DNA of 64,000 nucleotides from Methylovulum sp. (GTDB lineage Bacteria; Pseudomonadota; Gammaproteobacteria; Methylococcales; Methylomonadaceae). Positions 60,229 through 64,000 of the stretch are shown in pieces. The stretch is from NCBI GenBank assembly GCA_028712695.1, contig JAQTQZ010000013.1:1-64000 (forward strand), in the 5' to 3' direction. Made by a program: the position numbers and the translations under genes. Each line of letters begins with the position of its first letter. The first letter of the stretch is position 1. Below the pieces are notes generated by a model. The model did no database searches. It was not told the origin of the DNA and saw only the letters and a list, made by a program, of their open reading frames with translations.

Positions 60229-60464
60229 AGCGGGCGATAGTATCAGCTTAAAGGATTAAGATACAAGCGCGAAAAATGTATTCTCAAAGGGCAACTTTGT
60301 TTGGTTCGCGGGGAGTTAATTGCCAGAAAATATCAAAAAAAGGCATCTGCTAATTATTTTACGGGCAGTGCATAAAATAGATCTTTTAAAAAAAGACTAT
60401 TTTGGCGCTAAATTTTTTAAATGCTTTCCTTTTTTTAAAAAAAATTATATAATATTTCTTCTTT

Positions 60465-60551
60465 GCCGGGGTGGCGGAACTGGTAGACGCGCCGGATTCA
60501 AAATCCGGTGATGGTGACATCGTGCCGGTTCGATTCCGGCCCTCGGTACCA
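60465..60551 (+). tRNA. tRNA-Leu (anticodon CAA)
   Basis: gccgggg...cctcggt acceptor pairing, ccgga-ttcaaaa-tccgg anticodon arm, long variable arm, ggttcgattcc T loop, encoded CCA. Confidence 0.95.
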
Positions 60552-60585
60552 AACATGAGTACAGAGCCGTGCAAAGAAGTACATA

Positions 60586-60618
60586 AACCCGCAAGCCGCA
60601 AGGCTTGGCGGGTTTTTT
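60586..60618 (+). terminator. Rho-independent terminator downstream of tRNA-Leu
   Basis: aacccgcaagccgcaaggcttggcgggttttttt stem with one bulge plus T tract. Confidence 0.8.
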
Positions 60619-60727
60619 ATTGTCCAGCGAAATACAGCGAAATCCCATAACATACACGCCAAACAGTGACACAAATCGTGATACAGGCTAATGTAGCCTA
60701 AAAACGTATCACAAATAGAGGCATGAA

Positions 60728-61198
60728 ATGGCGGAAAAACTCAATAAGGACGCGGTTTACAGGGCAGCTAAGCCAAAAGACAAGGATTACACTATCAATG
60801 ATGGTGGCGGCTTAGTTTTGTTGGTGAAATCCAGCGGCGTTAAAACTTGGCGGTTCATTTACCGGATTGCAGGAAAACAAAACAGGCTAGGGGTTGGCGC
60901 ATATCCAGACACCCCATTGGAGGCCGCACGGCGCAAAGCCGAAGAAGCCCGCGCACAAATCGCCAACGGCATAGACCCCAGCGAAACCAAAAAACAAGCC
61001 AAGCAAGCCAAGCAAGCCACACAAGCTGATGCTGAGAACGCGAACCGGAAAGCGGCGGGCTTGCCTATCATTGACAGCTTTGCAGATATAGCGCGGCAAT
61101 GGCTGGACTCAATAGCCCATTTGACCAGCGCAACCACCCACATCAAGAAAACAAGCCGAATTGAACGCTTACGACCCCACTTTCCCCAAGCCGATTAA
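60728..61198 (+). pseudogene. DUF4102-type integrase, only N-terminal part remains
   Basis: MAEKLNKDAVYRAAKPKDKDYTINDGGGLVLLVKSSGVKTWRFIYRIAGKQNRLGVGAYPDTPLEAARRKAEEARAQI; no catalytic tyrosine-recombinase domain follows. Confidence 0.88.
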
Positions 61199-61277
61199 AT
61201 TAGGTTCGCGCTCTATTGGCTTTTTGGAATCCGAAGTTCAGACGTGGCTTGATTCGCTAAAAGCGACGCGGGTTTGA
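61166..61277 (+). pseudogene. AlpA-family regulator C-terminal scrap fused out of frame to the integrase remnant
   Basis: Alternate frame reads FPKPIKLGSRSIGFLESEVQTWLDSLKATRV*, typical AlpA C-terminus. Confidence 0.75.
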
Positions 61278-61280
61278 ATT

Positions 61281-61433
61281 ATGGAAAAATTAGGCACCAC
61301 CCACGCAACGAACGCGGGCAGCAAGGCAAAGCAGAAACAACACCGCCATTTTACCTTAACAACCGCCCGCATAAAAGCGATAGCATTGTGGCTAACGCCG
61401 TTCATTCAGGCAATGGGGGCGTTCCATGTCTGA
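61281..61433 (+). CDS. Small hypothetical protein of the integrated element
   Basis: 50-aa ORF MEKLGTTHATNAGSKAKQKQHRHFTLTTARIKAIALWLTPFIQAMGAFHV overlapping the next start. Confidence 0.45.
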   Translation: MEKLGTTHATNAGSKAKQKQHRHFTLTTARIKAIALWLTPFIQAMGAFHV

Positions 61434-62283
61434 AAAATTCAAAAGTATACAAGATGCAATCAGATCGGAGGGCATGACCCCGCCCGACATATTCCAAACA
61501 GGTAAAATAATTGCCTTTGCAGGACAAGGCAAGCCGCCAACCAATAAGGCCGCGCGGTGTTTTTTGTTCCCCGACGGGCGCGGCGGGTGGTTCATGGACT
61601 ACATCACTGGACTTTTCCAAACTTGGCAAGCCAAGCGCGAAAGTCCGTACACCGAACAGGAACGCCAAGTTTTTAAGGCACAATGCCAACGTGACCGCGT
61701 GGCGCGTGAACTGGCGACCGCTAAAGACCAGCATGAAGCCGCCCTAAAAGCCCGCAAACTCTTCAAACGCGCCATTTTTGCCGATGCCAAAAATCTGTAT
61801 TGCTATGGCAAGAAAATACAATCACACGGGGCAAAAACAGGCGATTCTGGCAGCTTAAAGGGCGTGTCGATCGTCCCCCTGTATGACGAAACCCTTAAAT
61901 TGGTGAATTTACAATTTATCCAACCAGACGGCACGAAGCGGTTTTTAAAGGGCGGCAAGAAAAGCGGCTGTTTCTGGTGGCTAGGCAAAAAAACCAGAAT
62001 CATATTAATAGCCGAAGGTTTCAGCACATCGGCAAGTTTATACGAAGCCACCGGCAACCAAGTATTCATTGCCTATGATGCGGGCAACCTATGCAACGTT
62101 GCCAAGATCGTAAGGGCGAAAAACCCTGATGCTGAAATTATTATCATGGGGGACAATGACGAGAGCGGAGTAGGGCAAGAGGCGGCAAAACGTGCGGCAT
62201 TGGCTTGTGGCGGCAAGTATTTAATCCCCGCAACTGTAGGCCACGACTGGAACGACTCCATTAATTGGGAGGCAACCTTATGA
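61426..62283 (+). CDS. TOPRIM-domain primase-like protein of a phage/satellite element
   Basis: IILIAEGFSTSASLYEATGNQVFIAYDAGNL...IIIMGDNDESGVGQEAAKRAA TOPRIM signature. Confidence 0.82.
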   Translation: MSEKFKSIQDAIRSEGMTPPDIFQTGKIIAFAGQGKPPTNKAARCFLFPDGRGGWFMDYITGLFQTWQAKRESPYTEQERQVFKAQCQRDRVARELATAKDQHEAALKARKLFKRAIFADAKNLYCYGKKIQSHGAKTGDSGSLKGVSIVPLYDETLKLVNLQFIQPDGTKRFLKGGKKSGCFWWLGKKTRIILIAEGFSTSASLYEATGNQVFIAYDAGNLCNVAKIVRAKNPDAEIIIMGDNDESGVGQEAAKRAALACGGKYLIPATVGHDWNDSINWEATL

Positions 62284-62783
62284 TTAATTTGGATGCCGCC
62301 ATTGCCCCGATTGTCCCGCCAAGTGAAGCGGCACTCAACCGCCAACAAGATGAGGCGGCTATACAGCGATTAGCAACCTTATCACCAATGGACTATGACC
62401 GTGTGAGGGGGGACGAAGCCAAGGCGTTGAGGGTGAGGCCAGCCACCCTTGATAAACAAATAGCCGCACACCGGAAAGAGTCACAACCAGATCAGGAACA
62501 AGATATTTTCACCGTTCCCGACCCGTGGCATGAGGAAGTCGGCGCGGCTGAATTGCTCGACGGGATCGCCAACACCATTAAACGTTTTATAGTCTGTCCT
62601 GACGAAACGGCGGACGCGGCGGCTTTATGGGTAACTATGACATGGTTCATCGACGTGGTTCAAGTTGCCCCCTTGGCGGTCATAACCGCACCGGAAAAGC
62701 GTTGTGGTAAGTCACAATTGCTATTCATCCTTGGCAGGCTGGTGAATCGCCCCTTGACGGCAAGCAACATAAAGCTTAAATGA
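62280..62783 (+). pseudogene. DUF3631-type helicase/ATPase N-terminal remnant, truncated after the P-loop-like region
   Basis: APLAVITAPEKRCGKSQLLFILGRLVNRPLTASNIKLK* stops where the DUF3631 core should continue. Confidence 0.7.
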
Positions 62784-62944
62784 CCACCAATATTATTCAA
62801 TTTCCAAAAATTGCAGACGAAACACCAGACAGCGCCGCCTTGATGCTTGCGAAGGATGCCATTGATAAATTAACCGATGAAGAAGCAGACGACCTGTTTA
62901 GTTACTTATGGGCAATGGGTTATGGTGAGGTATTAAATGATTAA
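62780..62944 (+). CDS. Small hypothetical protein
   Basis: 54-aa ORF MTTNIIQFPKIADETPDSAALMLAKDAIDKLTDEEADDLFSYLWAMGYGEVLND; ATGA overlaps with preceding stop and next ORF. Confidence 0.5.
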   Translation: MTTNIIQFPKIADETPDSAALMLAKDAIDKLTDEEADDLFSYLWAMGYGEVLND

Positions 62945-63119
62945 GCAGGGGCAACACATGACCGAATTACCAGAGTTAAGCAAATCACCGTCAAAAGCTG
63001 AAATAGTGGCCTGGTACGCGGCGGCGGAAAAAATAGTCCATGAAATTATGGCTGAAGCAAAGCCGAAAAAATCAGCTGCAAAAAAAACATCCGTTCAATG
63101 CTCAACGGCTAATCCATGA
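62937..63119 (+). CDS. Small hypothetical protein, paralogue of 63258..63431
   Basis: LPELSKSPSKAEIVAWYAAAEKI matches LPEISEASTRAEMVEWLAAAHKL. Confidence 0.5.
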   Translation: MIKQGQHMTELPELSKSPSKAEIVAWYAAAEKIVHEIMAEAKPKKSAAKKTSVQCSTANP

Positions 63120-63286
63120 ATGAAGCAATACCGGATTTAGGATTAATGTCACCAGCTCAACGGTCGGCATGGTTCAAAGCCAAAGAGAAAGCAGGGGATA
63201 TTGAAATAATGCGGTTGGCTGCAAAAAAATACCTGTTCAAGGTTAGGCGGCTAATCCATGAAAAACGGACAGCACAGCATGATTAA
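63116..63286 (+). CDS. Small hypothetical protein
   Basis: 56-aa ORF MNEAIPDLGLMSPAQRSAWFKAKEKAGDIEIMRLAAKKYLFKVRRLIHEKRTAQHD. Confidence 0.45.
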   Translation: MNEAIPDLGLMSPAQRSAWFKAKEKAGDIEIMRLAAKKYLFKVRRLIHEKRTAQHD

Positions 63287-63431
63287 GTTGCCAGAAATAA
63301 GCGAAGCTAGCACCAGGGCAGAAATGGTTGAATGGCTCGCTGCGGCTCACAAGCTGAATAATGATTTATGGGCTAAGGCCATAGCCAGAGATAAGTTGAA
63401 GAAAGCACAGCAACCCCGCACCCGTGGGTGA
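63258..63431 (+). CDS. Small hypothetical protein, paralogue of 62937..63119
   Basis: 57-aa ORF MKNGQHSMIKLPEISEASTRAEMVEWLAAAHKLNNDLWAKAIARDKLKKAQQPRTRG. Confidence 0.45.
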   Translation: MKNGQHSMIKLPEISEASTRAEMVEWLAAAHKLNNDLWAKAIARDKLKKAQQPRTRG

Positions 63432-63476
63432 AATACAAAACATTACAAAACCTTACTTTTTTAGGATAAAAACATC

Positions 63477-63896
63477 ATGGCAGAATTAAAGCCCGTACAG
63501 CTCGAAGCGGCGTTATTGCTCGCTACCGGCGCAACCATAACGGCAACGGCTGAAAAGGCCGCTACCACTAGGCAAACAATACACCAGTGGCTTAATTCAG
63601 ATTATGAGTTCATAGCCTACATTAACCGGCTGAAAAAAGAGAACACCGAGGCGGCAAGGGCGGCTATCCAGTCGGCGGCAGTCCTTGCGGTTGAAACCAT
63701 AGCTTCTATCATGAAAGATTCAGATAATGACGCGGTTCGCCTGAGTGCCGCTAAAGAAGTGTTGGCAATGGCAGGGTTAACAAAAGATACGGCAGCATTG
63801 CTTAATCGTGGCATTGGCGAAACCACCGCGCATGAAGTGAAAGAAAAAATCGATAAAGCCGCTAAATTTAAGGAGCAAATGGCGGCGTTCGATTAA
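63477..63896 (+). CDS. HTH protein resembling phage terminase small subunit-type DNA-binding proteins
   Basis: QLEAALLLATGATITATAEKAATTRQTIHQWLNSDYEFIAYINRLKKE HTH pattern. Confidence 0.6.
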   Translation: MAELKPVQLEAALLLATGATITATAEKAATTRQTIHQWLNSDYEFIAYINRLKKENTEAARAAIQSAAVLAVETIASIMKDSDNDAVRLSAAKEVLAMAGLTKDTAALLNRGIGETTAHEVKEKIDKAAKFKEQMAAFD

Positions 63897-64000
63897 GCAC
63901 ACCAGAAAAATTTAATCACTGACCCCACGGGCGCGGGTGTGATGCTTAACCAAGAAACCGGCTAATTATGTCGGTTTTTTTGTGCCTGGAATATCGGCAA

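Noticed and set aside
60995-61022. aagcaagcc repeats in the integrase remnant
   Set aside because: Low-complexity Lys/Gln/Ala coding stretch (KKQAKQAKQATQ), not a distinct element.

Overview
This 64 kb window is a gammaproteobacterial chromosome segment, with protein content suggestive of Methylococcales/methanotroph-like bacteria (inferred from general protein flavour, not searched). Most of it is conserved housekeeping DNA: 3' end of a PhoR-like kinase, dsbA-cyt c4-engB, yicC, rph-rdgB, epmB/efp/epmA, bamA-skp-fabZ-lpxA-rnhB, rsmA-pdxA, parB-parA-rsmG-mnmG, the full atpIBEFHAGDC operon plus glmU-glmS, purB/mnmA/nudJ, clpS-clpA-infA-bpt-aat-trxB-ftsK, corA, queA and tRNA-Leu(CAA). Accessory or decaying DNA lies at ~3.3-5.6 kb (IS/MITE scraps, truncated vapBC, triply frameshifted integrase) and from 60.5 kb to the end (P4/satellite-like element in tRNA-Leu with internal deletions). 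The best candidate for an undescribed system is a three-gene, translationally coupled cassette at 43948-47103: a HEPN-like protein, a ParA/MinD-type ATPase with the variant motif KGGVGRSS, and a second P-loop NTPase. It sits inside the conserved nudJ-mnmA-(hflD)-purB operon where hflD is expected. Other notable items: a mini-ParB ORF between parA and parB (ParB-like N-terminus plus a coiled coil, no DNA-binding domain), a palindromic REP-like insertion inside mnmA, a perfect 34-bp palindrome after dsbA, and a secreted C-type-lectin-like protein. All calls come from reading the sequence; no searches were run.
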